Assembly: GCA_963812505.1 (NCBI GenBank)
Contig: CAWEVM010000026.1
Span: 98,827 to 162,826, forward strand
Source of the DNA: JAMXLO01 sp963812505
Lineage (GTDB): Bacteria > Pseudomonadota > Alphaproteobacteria > Acetobacterales > Acetobacteraceae
Direction: 5' to 3'
Length of the DNA: 64,000 nt
Shown: positions 9,203 to 17,450 of the stretch, in pieces
Numbering within the stretch: the first letter of the stretch is position 1
How the letters are laid out: each line of letters opens with the position of its first letter
Program-made: the position numbers and the translations under genes
Notes under the pieces: model-generated
Told to the model about the DNA's origin: nothing
What the model saw: the letters and a program-made list of their open reading frames with translations, nothing else
Databases searched by the model: none

Positions 9203-9553
9203 CTAATGATGTTCCTTGTGGATGGTTCCCTTGCCGAGCACGATAAGCAGCGTGCCGAGTGGGCCGCCTGGGCTTCGCGTCAGGGTGATGTCTGTTTTGT
9301 CGGGGAGACAACCGAGGGAACTCGTGCCGCTGAATTCGCGGACCTCCATCGTCCCGCCGTCCTTCGCGGTGACAGCGATCACCTCTTCATTCTTGATGGT
9401 GCTGTAGATCGCCAGCCGTTCCGTGCCCGTCAGCGTCATCGCAGCTTTTAGGACAACCTTGGCATGTGCGCCCCCGTGTTCGCACGTCTCCGCAAAGGTG
9501 GCAACGAATGCGTTGGTCTCCGGATCGTCCAGGTCAGCTTTGCCTTTGAACAT
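9203..9553 (-). CDS. Hypothetical protein, 116 aa
   Basis: Not recognised. A soluble protein of 116 residues with mixed alpha/beta character, three histidines at the extreme C-terminus (HKEHH) and a CEHGGAH segment near residues 24-30. AAGGTGG lies 7 nt before the ATG. It sits between the thiolase-like gene and the Rieske alpha subunit in the same direction, so a pathway role is possible but unproven. Opposite-strand frames in this interval have no such site and are treated as shadows. Confidence 0.55.
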   Translation of the reverse strand: MFKGKADLDDPETNAFVATFAETCEHGGAHAKVVLKAAMTLTGTERLAIYSTIKNEEVIAVTAKDGGTMEVREFSGTSSLGCLPDKTDITLTRSPGGPLGTLLIVLGKGTIHKEHH

Positions 9554-9626
9554 CGGTTATCCACCTTGCTGCTGTCGTGCAGGAGTGTCAGCATTCGGAG
9601 GCCAGATCGATGAACTGTATCACAAG

Positions 9627-10781
9627 CTACAGCGCCGCCTGCGTCCCCAGGATGACAGTCGCCTGCGCCGACAGCACACCGCCATTGCCGTGCACGAGCG
9701 CGGTTTCCGCCTGTGCGACCTGGCGCGCACCGCATTCGCCGCGCAACTGGCGTACGGCCTCGATCAGCAGGAACAGACCGTACATGCCGGGGTGGCAATA
9801 GGACAGGCCACCGCCGTTGGTGTTGACCGGTAGGCTACCTTTGGGTCCGATACGTCCACCGCTGACGAAGCGCCCGCCTTCCCCCTTGGGGCAGAAACCG
9901 AGGTCCTCGAGGAACAGGATCGTGTTGATGGTGAACGCGTCGTACAGCGCCAACACGTCGATGTCCGTCTCGCGCAGGCGCGCCATGCGATAGGCGGCGG
10001 CGCCTGAATCGCGTGCGCCGGTCACAGTAAGATCCGGCATCGACGAAATCGACGCATGCGTGATCGCCTGGCCGCAGCCGAGTACGTAGACCGGAGGTTT
10101 CGCCAGACTGCGGGCGCGGTCGGCAGACATCATCACAATCGCACCGCCGCCGTCGGTGATCAGACAGCAGTCGCGCACGGTGAACGGATAGCTGATCGGT
10201 CGCGCCGACAAGACCTCGTCAATCGTGAGGGGTTTCTTCTCCCACGCGACCGGGTTCAGCAGTGCCCATTCCCTCGCCGCCACAGCCACCTCGGCCAACT
10301 GTTCCCGCGTGGTGCCGAATTCGTGCATGTGGCGCGATGCGGCGAGTGCGTAGGCGGTCGATGGCAGAAACGGCCTGAACGGCGTTTCATAGGGATTGTA
10401 TTCGCGCGCCGAGGCCTGACGGCGACCGACGGTACGCTGCGTGCTGCCATAGGCGATCACCGCCACGGAACACAGACCGGCAGCGAGTGCCGCCTGCGCG
10501 TGTGCCACGTGCACTTCGAACGACGAACCGCCGACGATGGTGGAGTCGGTATAGGCCGCGGGCAGGCGAAGGTACTCGCACATCGACATCGCCGACGTGC
10601 GCGCCTGTGTGGCGGCGCAGAAGATGCCGTCAACGTCGCGCAGCTTCAGGCCACAGTCCGCGAGCGCGCGGTGGATGCCTTGCGCCATCAGATCGAGCGG
10701 GCTCATGTTGGCAGCGACCGCGCCGATATCGGATTCCGCTGCGCCGACGATTGCGGCGCTGCCGCGGGTTAGGCCGTTCAT
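9627..10781 (-). CDS. Thiolase-fold protein lacking the catalytic cysteines (SCP-x/Ltp2-like)
   Basis: A 384-residue thiolase superfamily member. The usual nucleophile loop is replaced: around residues 83-90 it reads TIVGGSSFEVH with no cysteine, and the second thiolase cysteine motif (CxG) is replaced by HGNGG near the C-terminus. The CHPG motif equivalent of GHP is kept (NGGGLSYCHPG). It therefore cannot be a normal beta-ketothiolase. Established: Ltp2-type proteins with a DUF35 partner are retro-aldolases that cut steroid side-chain CoA esters. The DUF35 gene is immediately upstream with a 4-nt overlap (ATGA), supporting a two-subunit enzyme. The aldolase function is inference. Confidence 0.85.
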   Translation of the reverse strand: MNGLTRGSAAIVGAAESDIGAVAANMSPLDLMAQGIHRALADCGLKLRDVDGIFCAATQARTSAMSMCEYLRLPAAYTDSTIVGGSSFEVHVAHAQAALAAGLCSVAVIAYGSTQRTVGRRQASAREYNPYETPFRPFLPSTAYALAASRHMHEFGTTREQLAEVAVAAREWALLNPVAWEKKPLTIDEVLSARPISYPFTVRDCCLITDGGGAIVMMSADRARSLAKPPVYVLGCGQAITHASISSMPDLTVTGARDSGAAAYRMARLRETDIDVLALYDAFTINTILFLEDLGFCPKGEGGRFVSGGRIGPKGSLPVNTNGGGLSYCHPGMYGLFLLIEAVRQLRGECGARQVAQAETALVHGNGGVLSAQATVILGTQAAL

Positions 10782-11164
10782 GGCTTGCCCCCCGCCGGCG
10801 TAAACACCGGATACGGCGGTTCGTCGCCCTCCGCCGCGTGCACGCGGAATTTCACGCGCATGCCGATGCGCACGTCGAGCGGCGCGATGTCCTCGACGCG
10901 ACTCATCATGCGGAAGCCTTCATCGATATCGATCAGCGCGACGTTGTACGGATCGCCCTTCTGTGGGAACACCACGGTGGTCGCGTGTACCGTGCCCATC
11001 CCCTTGCTGATGCGCCACTGCAGATTGTCGCTGCCGGTTAGCGGGCAGATGACACGCGGGTAGAACACCGCGGCGTTGGCGTCGGGACTGAACTGGTAGC
11101 CCAGTTCGCCCTTCTCGAGGTGTTCGAGATAGACCCCCAAGGGGGAGGCCGGTGCGTTTGCCAT
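10778..11164 (-). CDS. DUF35/OB-fold protein, probable partner of the thiolase-like protein
   Basis: A 128-residue protein with the C-terminal OB-fold typical of DUF35 (GTVHATTVV...PYNVALIDIDEGFRMMSRVEDI...GMRVKFRVHA). The N-terminal rubredoxin-like zinc ribbon is degenerate: only one cysteine remains (VICPLTGSDNLQW) instead of two CxxC knuckles, so zinc is probably not bound. DUF35 proteins bind acyl-CoA and activate thiolase-fold or HMG-CoA-synthase-like partners. Start at 11164 overlaps the TauD stop (TAATG); stop overlaps the thiolase-like start. Confidence 0.82.
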   Translation of the reverse strand: MANAPASPLGVYLEHLEKGELGYQFSPDANAAVFYPRVICPLTGSDNLQWRISKGMGTVHATTVVFPQKGDPYNVALIDIDEGFRMMSRVEDIAPLDVRIGMRVKFRVHAAEGDEPPYPVFTPAGGKP

Positions 11165-12045
11165 TATACCGGCCTGTCGCCAGCCACGGTGACGCGATGA
11201 CCGGAGCGCGTATGCGGCCAGTAGTCCCACATCGCGCGATGCTGCACACTGCGGTTGTCCCAGAACGCGATGGAGTTCTCCCGCCAGCGGAAGCGACATT
11301 GGAACAGCGGATCCTCTGCCATCTCCCACAGATGGCGCAAGATTGCACTGCTCTCGTCGCGCGGAATGCCGACGATGCGCTTGGTGAAGCCGCGATTTAC
11401 ATAGAGCGCCTTCTTGCCGGTCACCGGATGTGTGCGGATCACAGGATGCTCGGCGCGCGGGTAGGAGGGCTTGTCGGCAACACCATAGTTGGCATAGGTG
11501 CCGCGATACGCGTCCTCGCCGTCATGCATTGCGGTGAGACCCTCCAGGTAGTGCTTCATCCGATCCGACAGTGCCTCATAGGCAGCGTACATCGAGGCGA
11601 ACAGCGTGTCGCCTCCGCGCGGCGGTGACTTGCGGATATACAGGATGCTGCCCATCGGCGGCTCGACGTCGCAGGACACGTCGCTGTGCCAGCCTTCGCC
11701 GTTTGCACGTGGCAAGTCCTTATCGGCGTGGACGATCATCAACTCGGGATGCCCGGGCGCGTGCGGCGCCGCAGGGTGGACGTGCAGTCTTCCGAAGCTG
11801 CGGCCGAAGTCGAGGTGCTGTTCCTCGGAGATGTGCTGGTCGCGGAAGAAGATCACCAGGTTCTCCGCGAGCGCTCGATGGATCTCGCCAAAGGTCTGGT
11901 TGCCGAGGGGCTGAGAAAGATCGACACCGCCGATCTCGGCGCCGATTATGGGCGTCAATTTGTCCACTGTTATCGTCTCGTACGGCATCGATTCATCGGC
12001 GTTATGCTTGTAGCGCGGTCCGTTGTTGCCACGCAGGACGCTCAT
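11164..12045 (-). CDS. TauD/TfdA family 2-oxoglutarate-dependent dioxygenase
   Basis: A 293-residue non-haem iron oxygenase. The iron facial triad is visible: His120-x-Asp122 (WHSDVS) and the distal His269 (SVQHRAMW); Arg284 (HRVTVAGDRP) binds the 2-oxoglutarate carboxylate. The start at 12045 (MSVLRG) is chosen because GGGAG lies 7-9 nt upstream; an internal ATG at 11988 lacks a site. Substrates of the family include taurine, 2,4-D and alkyl sulfates; none can be assigned. It lies inside the CoA catabolic array, and a paralogue is at 31.3 kb. Confidence 0.9.
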   Translation of the reverse strand: MSVLRGNNGPRYKHNADESMPYETITVDKLTPIIGAEIGGVDLSQPLGNQTFGEIHRALAENLVIFFRDQHISEEQHLDFGRSFGRLHVHPAAPHAPGHPELMIVHADKDLPRANGEGWHSDVSCDVEPPMGSILYIRKSPPRGGDTLFASMYAAYEALSDRMKHYLEGLTAMHDGEDAYRGTYANYGVADKPSYPRAEHPVIRTHPVTGKKALYVNRGFTKRIVGIPRDESSAILRHLWEMAEDPLFQCRFRWRENSIAFWDNRSVQHRAMWDYWPHTRSGHRVTVAGDRPV

Positions 12046-12158
12046 GGACGATCTCCCTCGGCAAGCAGGCGGCGGCAAGTCTAGCCGCGGCCGCCGCCCA
12101 GCGCCACGTTGGGCTGCGGCGCCTCCCCCGCCGATCCACAAACATCGTGCCCCTCGTG

Positions 12159-13124
12159 TCACTCCAAGTCTGCCGGTTCATCGCCGCCGGCGAGAAAATT
12201 CTGTGTTTCGCGATACAGCGCATAGCGGCTTTTCTCGAGATGCATCAGGTGGGTGCCACGACTGATCTTCACATCGCGTCGGATCGGTGACGCGGCGAGG
12301 GCGTCGAACAGCCAGGCCGCGTCCTTGTCGGTGCACATGCTGTCCCACTCGCCGCGGATGATCGCCACCGGCGCGCGCACACGGGACGGATCGTATGCGA
12401 GGTCGCCTGCCCAGGCGCGACCGATGTCAAACCACGGCCCGCTCGGCGTCTTCACGCTCGGTGGCGTTCGCGTCCGGCTGGCCGGGTCGCTGTCCAGATA
12501 GTGCTCGCCCCATTCGGCGAAATGACGGCGGGACAGCACGGGCACTTCGCCGGCTGGCACCTCCGCCGTGAAGCGCTGCCACTGATCCTGCAGCGAAACC
12601 GAGCGCCATGCCGGGTAGTCCTGAGCCGAGCTCCCTTCCCGGCGTGCGATCGCACCGAACAGGACGAGCCGATCAATCAGATCTGGGCAGCGCGCGGCGA
12701 GGCGGCCACTCACGATCGTGCCCCACGAATGTGCGATCAACGATATCCGATCGGTCGCGTGACGTTGACAAATATACCGCGCAACCTTCTCCAGTTGCTG
12801 GCTTGCATCTTCTGCGGTGCATAGCGGTGCGCGGCCGTCCGGCGGTTCCGCCATGGCAGGGTACGCATCCGAATGACCGTAGCCGTGGAAATCGAAGCCC
12901 CATACATGAAACCCCTCGTCGCAAAGCTCATCGCGCCACGAGTGGCCATCGAAGCGGTGTGCGATCGATAGTGCGGACGGGAACGTCGCGCCGTGCACGT
13001 ACAGTGCGACGCCCTTGGGCGAAATGCCATCCGGCGGTGGCAGATGGCGCAGGAACAGCGACAGCCCGGCGTGGCTGCTCGGGATTTTGAAATGCTCCTC
13101 GCGTGGATCGAGCAGTGCTGGCAT
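12159..13124 (-). CDS. Alpha/beta hydrolase
   Basis: A 321-residue alpha/beta hydrolase. The nucleophile elbow is AHSWG (Ser in the Gly-less A-H-S-W-G variant of GxSxG), the oxyanion region is YVHGAT, the acid candidate lies in IIRGEWDSMC, and the catalytic histidine in RGTHLMHLE. TGGAGG precedes the ATG at 13124. It may hydrolyse an ester or ring-cleavage product from the oxygenases encoded next to it; substrate unknown. Confidence 0.85.
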   Translation of the reverse strand: MPALLDPREEHFKIPSSHAGLSLFLRHLPPPDGISPKGVALYVHGATFPSALSIAHRFDGHSWRDELCDEGFHVWGFDFHGYGHSDAYPAMAEPPDGRAPLCTAEDASQQLEKVARYICQRHATDRISLIAHSWGTIVSGRLAARCPDLIDRLVLFGAIARREGSSAQDYPAWRSVSLQDQWQRFTAEVPAGEVPVLSRRHFAEWGEHYLDSDPASRTRTPPSVKTPSGPWFDIGRAWAGDLAYDPSRVRAPVAIIRGEWDSMCTDKDAAWLFDALAASPIRRDVKISRGTHLMHLEKSRYALYRETQNFLAGGDEPADLE

Positions 13125-13208
13125 TGGCGTGCCTCCATCGGTGTTGGTCCGATATGCATCGCCAAACACCAAGCAGCCACACGCGTTGCTACGGTCGCCG
13201 CCGAAGCG

Positions 13209-13601
13209 TCAAACCACCGCGATTGCACTCATTTCGATCAGGTAGTCGGGATGGGTGAACTTGCTCACCTCGACCAGCGTGGAGGCAGGCGGCGGCGAGG
13301 CAAAGAACTCACGTCGCACCTTATGGATCGGCGCGAGGTTCTCCATGTTGCGCACATAGACATCGACGCGGCAGACATTGGCGAGCGTGCCACCTGCGGC
13401 CTCCACCGCCGCCTTGACGTTCTCGCACACCTGACGGGTCTGCGCCTCGATGTCGCCAACGCCGGCGATTGTGCCGTCCGGGCGCTGGGCCACCATGCCG
13501 GAGATGAACACCAACCGCCCGGTCGCTTCCACGGCGATCGCCTGCGCGAAATGTCCGCCAGGCTTCGGCGCCTTGTCGGTGATGATCTCCTGTCGCGGCA
13601 T
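13209..13601 (-). CDS. RidA-like protein lacking the substrate arginine
   Basis: A 130-residue RidA-superfamily protein with an excellent AAGGAGG site before the ATG at 13601. In place of the PAR(T/S) motif that carries the carboxylate-binding arginine of archetypal RidA, it has PPASTLVEV, so it belongs to one of the non-archetypal Rid groups, such as those found in aromatic catabolic operons. It follows paaD closely in the same direction. Its reaction is unknown; hydrolysis of an intermediate in the pathway is plausible. Confidence 0.85.
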   Translation of the reverse strand: MPRQEIITDKAPKPGGHFAQAIAVEATGRLVFISGMVAQRPDGTIAGVGDIEAQTRQVCENVKAAVEAAGGTLANVCRVDVYVRNMENLAPIHKVRREFFASPPPASTLVEVSKFTHPDYLIEMSAIAVV

Positions 13602-13618
13602 GGTTTCCTCCTTGCTGC

Positions 13619-14107
13619 TCAGTGGCACTTGAACGCGTCGAACGGCTCGCGGCACGCGCGGCAGCGGTGCAGCGACTTGCACGCCGTCGAGCCAAATTCG
13701 CTGATGAGTTCCGTGTCGGCGCTGCCGCATTGCGGGCAGGCAGGATGCGCCTCACCGAACAGCGCGCGGCGCGACGCGGTGTGTTCCGGCGGCGCGATGC
13801 CGAAGGCCGCAAGTTTGCTGCGCGCCGCATCGGTCAGCCAGTCAGTTGTCCATGCGGGCGACAGGCGAGTGTTGACGCGCGCCTTGATGCCCGCACGCGC
13901 GAGCGCCGTTTCGATGTCCAGCGTGATCATGTTCATTGCCGGGCAGCCGGAATAGGTGGGCGTGATGGTCACACGCACCGTGTCATCGTGCACCGACACG
14001 TCCCGCAGGATGCCGAGGTCGCTGATCGTCAGCACCGGGATCTCCGGATCGGTGACGGTTTCCAGCGCGGCGAGTGCGCGTTCACGCAGCTTGGCAGCGC
14101 CTACCAT
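13619..14107 (-). CDS. paaD: 1,2-phenylacetyl-CoA epoxidase subunit PaaD
   Basis: A 162-residue PaaD. The N-terminal MIP18/DUF59 domain has TDPEIPVLTISDLGILRDV and TYSGCPAM with its conserved cysteine; the C-terminal zinc-ribbon has CPQCGS and CRAC, then DAFKCH. PaaD is thought to assist Fe-S or iron insertion for the PaaABC(E) epoxidase. The start at 14107 overlaps the paaC stop by 7 nt. The longer reading frame into paaC is a shadow. Confidence 0.92.
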   Translation of the reverse strand: MVGAAKLRERALAALETVTDPEIPVLTISDLGILRDVSVHDDTVRVTITPTYSGCPAMNMITLDIETALARAGIKARVNTRLSPAWTTDWLTDAARSKLAAFGIAPPEHTASRRALFGEAHPACPQCGSADTELISEFGSTACKSLHRCRACREPFDAFKCH

Positions 14108-14859
14108 GTGGCGCCCGGATAGCTGCGCTGGAGGAACTGCATTTCCGCCAACAAATGGCCGAGGTGTTCGGTGTGTCGTCCGCTGCGGCCACCCGATTGC
14201 ATCCAGCCATCCGGCGGTCGTTGCAGCGTGGCGCGGGCGAGAATGCCGTCGAGGGTCGCGTTCCAGGTGCCGAGCAGCGATGTCGGCTGTGCGACGAGGC
14301 CGGCATCGGCCGCGATGTCGGTGAAGAGTTCGCCGGTATAGGGCCACAGATCATCCAGCGCGTTCTGTGCCCGATGATGACTTTCCGCCGTGCCGTCGCC
14401 GAGGCGGATCAGCCATTCCGCGGCATGCCGCAGGTGATAGGCAGTTTCCTTTTCCGCCTTCGCGGCGATGGCGGCGATCGTGCTGTCCGGTGACCCAATA
14501 GAGGCGCGCCAGAACGGATCGGTGAAAGCCGATACCAGCACCAGGCGCACAATGCTGAATGCGAAGTCGCCGTTTGGCAGTTCCATCATCAGGCAGTTCC
14601 GCCACGCCGGGGCATCACGCAGATAGGCAAGCTGGTCCTCGGTGTGGCCAGTCAGCGTGCCGGCGTAGTTGTAGAGCGAGCGCGCCTGGCCGATCAGATC
14701 GAGCGCGATGTTGGCCAGCGCCAGTTCTTCCTCGAGCATTGGCGCATGGCCGGTCCACTCCGACAGGCGGTGTCCCAGGATCAGCGCATCGTCCGCCAGG
14801 CAAAGAAGCTGATGGACGACAGGCGTCTCCTCGACAGCGATTGAGGTCGTTTGTGCCAC
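14101..14859 (-). CDS. paaC: 1,2-phenylacetyl-CoA epoxidase structural subunit PaaC
   Basis: A 252-residue PaaC, a ferritin-like helical subunit that pairs with PaaA in the phenylacetyl-CoA epoxidase; PaaC itself lacks a functional di-iron site. Seen: LADDALILGHRLSEWTGHAP, EEELALANIALDLIGQARSLYNYAG, and a C-terminal HLGHLLAEMQFLQRSYPGA. It begins 4 nt after the P450 stop and overlaps paaD. Separation of paaC from paaB by a P450 gene is unusual. Confidence 0.93.
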   Translation of the reverse strand: MAQTTSIAVEETPVVHQLLCLADDALILGHRLSEWTGHAPMLEEELALANIALDLIGQARSLYNYAGTLTGHTEDQLAYLRDAPAWRNCLMMELPNGDFAFSIVRLVLVSAFTDPFWRASIGSPDSTIAAIAAKAEKETAYHLRHAAEWLIRLGDGTAESHHRAQNALDDLWPYTGELFTDIAADAGLVAQPTSLLGTWNATLDGILARATLQRPPDGWMQSGGRSGRHTEHLGHLLAEMQFLQRSYPGATW

Positions 14860-14863
14860 GACC

Positions 14864-16123
14864 TCAGCGCGCGGGGATGCGCACCGGCATCGCGGAAATG
14901 CTGCGCAGTATGTTGGAATAGGCGCGGGTCGGCGGCTCCAGCACCTCGATCATCGGGAACCGTTGCAGGATTTCCTCCCACAGGATCGTCAATTGCAATT
15001 CCGCCAGGCGATTGCCGACGCAGCGGTGGATGCCGAAGCCGAACGAAAGATGCTGGCGAGGCCGCGCACGATCGATGATGAAGTCGTTGGCGTTATCGAT
15101 CGCTGCATCGTCGCGATTGCCGGAGATGTACCACATGGCCAGCTTGTCGCCCTTGCGGACGTGCTTGCCGCCAAGCTCTGCGTCCGCCAGCGCCGTGCGC
15201 CGCATGTGGATCACCGGCGTGTGGTAGCGGATGATCTCCGGCACCATGCTGGTGACCAGCGCCGGATTGTTGACCAGCTTGCGATACTGCTCAGGATTGT
15301 TGTGCAGCGCCCACAGACCGCCCGACATCGAGTTCCGTGTGGTGTCGTTGCCACCGACCAGCAGCAATAGGATGTTGCCCATAAATTCCGCCGGCCGCGA
15401 GGGCAGATCGCGTGTCGCCTCGCCGTGAGCAAGCATGGAGATCAGGTCGGGCCTTGGCTCCTGCTTCGCGCGCTCGTGCCAAAGGTCGACGAAGTACTCC
15501 ATGGCCTGCTGGAGCACGGCGTCCCGCTTTTCGTCTGAATCAATCTCGGTGCCGGCGCGCGTGTTCACCGTCGCGACATTCGACCAGTAGGTGAGCTTCC
15601 GACGCTCCTCGAACGGGAAGTCGAACAGCGTGGCGAGCATCTGGGTGGTCAGCTCGATCGACACGCGATCAACCCAGTCGAACGCCTCGCCGCGCGGCAA
15701 TTCGTCGAGCACGCGCTGCGTGCGCTCGCGGATCGTGCCGGAAAGCCGCTGGAGGTTGCCGGGCGCGACGACAGGTGACACCACCTTGCGCTGCTCGTCG
15801 TGCTTCGGCTGATCCATCGAGATGAAGCTAGGCCGCCGGAAGTCCATCGGCGTATCACGCAACACGATGCCGCCCATCATCGCGTCGGAAGAATAGAGCT
15901 TCTGGTTCGTGTCGACCTGCATGATGTCGTGGTATCTGGTCACCGACCAGTACGAGCCATACATGCCGTTGTCGCACCAGTGCACCGGGTCTTCCTGGCG
16001 CAGGCGCTCGAAATACGGCTGCCAGATGTCATCCTGATAAAGCCGCGGCTGGCTGACATCGATCTTTTCGAGCGGGAGCGACCAGGCGTCTTCGCGCGGA
16101 TCGATGTTGACGGGGGCATTCAT
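14864..16123 (-). CDS. Bacterial cytochrome P450 (class I, soluble)
   Basis: A 419-residue soluble P450 without a membrane anchor. Seen: I-helix oxygen-activation motif GGNDTTR, the K-helix ExxR (EIIR), and the haem loop FGFGIHRCVG with Cys368 as thiolate ligand. The sequence style resembles the CYP families that hydroxylate terpenoid or steroid side chains. AGGGA lies about 10 nt before the ATG. It lies between paaB and paaC, in the same direction and with tight spacing downstream, so it is co-transcribed with the epoxidase genes. A ferredoxin and reductase are not in the window. Confidence 0.93.
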   Translation of the reverse strand: MNAPVNIDPREDAWSLPLEKIDVSQPRLYQDDIWQPYFERLRQEDPVHWCDNGMYGSYWSVTRYHDIMQVDTNQKLYSSDAMMGGIVLRDTPMDFRRPSFISMDQPKHDEQRKVVSPVVAPGNLQRLSGTIRERTQRVLDELPRGEAFDWVDRVSIELTTQMLATLFDFPFEERRKLTYWSNVATVNTRAGTEIDSDEKRDAVLQQAMEYFVDLWHERAKQEPRPDLISMLAHGEATRDLPSRPAEFMGNILLLLVGGNDTTRNSMSGGLWALHNNPEQYRKLVNNPALVTSMVPEIIRYHTPVIHMRRTALADAELGGKHVRKGDKLAMWYISGNRDDAAIDNANDFIIDRARPRQHLSFGFGIHRCVGNRLAELQLTILWEEILQRFPMIEVLEPPTRAYSNILRSISAMPVRIPAR

Positions 16124-16174
16124 TGCGTTTCATCCCTGTTGGTCGAGGTGCGGCTTAATTGTACAAGCCGTGGC

Positions 16175-16462
16175 CTACATGTTGTCCACTTCGTCGGGCA
16201 CTTCGTAGAATGTGGGGTGACGGTAGATCTTCGAACCGGCCGGCTCGAACAGCATGTCCTTGTCCGACGGATCAGAGGCGGTGATTGCCGCCGACGGTAC
16301 GACCCAGATGGAAAGTCCCTCGCCGCGTCGCGTATAGACGTCGCGCGCCGCCTGCAATGCGAGTGTTGCGTCGGCTGCATGCACTGATCCCACATGCCGA
16401 TGCGCCAGCCCGGTGCGGGCGCGGATGAAGACCTCCCACAGCGGCGTGGCCTGTTCGACCAT
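16175..16462 (-). CDS. paaB: 1,2-phenylacetyl-CoA epoxidase subunit PaaB
   Basis: A 95-residue PaaB, the small subunit that bridges PaaAC heterodimers. Seen: LWEVFIRARTGLAHRHVGSVHAADATLALQAARDVYTRRGEG and the family tail SDPSDKDMLFEPAGSKIYRHPTFYEVPD. The start at 16462 lies 2 nt after the paaA stop. Longer readings through paaA are shadows. Confidence 0.93.
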   Translation of the reverse strand: MVEQATPLWEVFIRARTGLAHRHVGSVHAADATLALQAARDVYTRRGEGLSIWVVPSAAITASDPSDKDMLFEPAGSKIYRHPTFYEVPDEVDNM

Positions 16463-16464
16463 CG

Positions 16465-17448
16465 TCAGGCGGCCGCGCGGTGCGGCTGGGCCTGTTGCTT
16501 GGCTGCGTAGGCGAGTGCTGCCTCGCGCACCCAGACACCCGCTTCGTTCGCATCCCGACGCGCGGCGAGGCGTTCGCGATTGCACGGGCCATCACCGGCC
16601 AGCACACGCCGAAACTCGTCCCAGTCGATGGGACCGAACTCCCAGTGGCCGGTCGCCTCATTCAAACGAAGCTGCTCGTCGGGGAAGGTCAGCCCGAGAA
16701 AGCGTCCCTGCGGCACGGTCGCATCGACGAATTTCTGCCGCAGCGAGTCATTGGTGAAGCGCTTGATCTTCCAGCGCATGGACGCATCCGAATGCTGCGA
16801 CTGCGTATCAGGCGGCCCGAACATCATGAGGCTCGGCCACCACCAACGGTTCAGCGCATCCTGTGCCATCGCCCGCTGCTCGGCCGAGCCACGTGCAAGC
16901 GTGGTCATGATCTCGAAGCCCTGACGCTGGTGAAACGACTCCTCCTTGCAGATGCGGATCATCGCCCGCGCGTAGGGACCATACGAACAACGACACAGCG
17001 GGATCTGGTTCATGATCGCCGCGCCATCCACCAGCCAGCCGATGGCGCCGATGTCCGCCCAGGTCAGCGTCGGGTAGTTGAAGATCGAGGAGTATTTGGC
17101 ACGGCCGGTCAGCAGCTGCTCGACCAGCTCTTCGCGCGTCACGCCGAGTGTCTCCGCCGCGGCATAGAGATAAAGCCCGTGTCCGCCCTCGTCCTGCACC
17201 TTGGCGAGCAGCGCGGCCTTGCGTCGCAATGTGGGAGCACGGGTGATCCAGTTGCCCTCCGGCAGCATGCCGACGATCTCGGAGTGCGCATGTTGGCTGA
17301 TCTGGCGGACCAGCGTGCGGCGATACGCTTCGGGCATCCGGTCGTTCGGCTCGATCCGCTCTTCCGCGTCGATGCGTGCCTGGAACTGCTCGGCGGCCTC
17401 GCTGGTGTCGGCCGGACCTGTGGGAGCGTTGAGTGCCTGACTGTACAT
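16465..17448 (-). CDS. paaA: 1,2-phenylacetyl-CoA epoxidase catalytic subunit PaaA
   Basis: A 327-residue di-iron oxygenase subunit. The carboxylate/histidine ligands lie in the helices with SEIVGMLPEGNW, AKVQDEGGHGLYLY and CKEESFHQRQGFEIM, all intact. It epoxidises phenylacetyl-CoA or a related aryl/acyl-CoA. The start at 17448 (MYSQALNAPTG) has GGAG 6 nt upstream, 2 nt after the DUF29 stop. The N-terminus is duplicated in a 13-codon relic at 17896-17937. No paaE reductase gene is present in the cluster. Confidence 0.94.
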   Translation of the reverse strand: MYSQALNAPTGPADTSEAAEQFQARIDAEERIEPNDRMPEAYRRTLVRQISQHAHSEIVGMLPEGNWITRAPTLRRKAALLAKVQDEGGHGLYLYAAAETLGVTREELVEQLLTGRAKYSSIFNYPTLTWADIGAIGWLVDGAAIMNQIPLCRCSYGPYARAMIRICKEESFHQRQGFEIMTTLARGSAEQRAMAQDALNRWWWPSLMMFGPPDTQSQHSDASMRWKIKRFTNDSLRQKFVDATVPQGRFLGLTFPDEQLRLNEATGHWEFGPIDWDEFRRVLAGDGPCNRERLAARRDANEAGVWVREAALAYAAKQQAQPHRAAA

Positions 17449-17450
17449 GC

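Noticed and set aside
13500..13601. The two RidA genes as a recent duplication
   Set aside because: They differ in the key arginine motif and share little beyond the family fold, so they are old paralogues.
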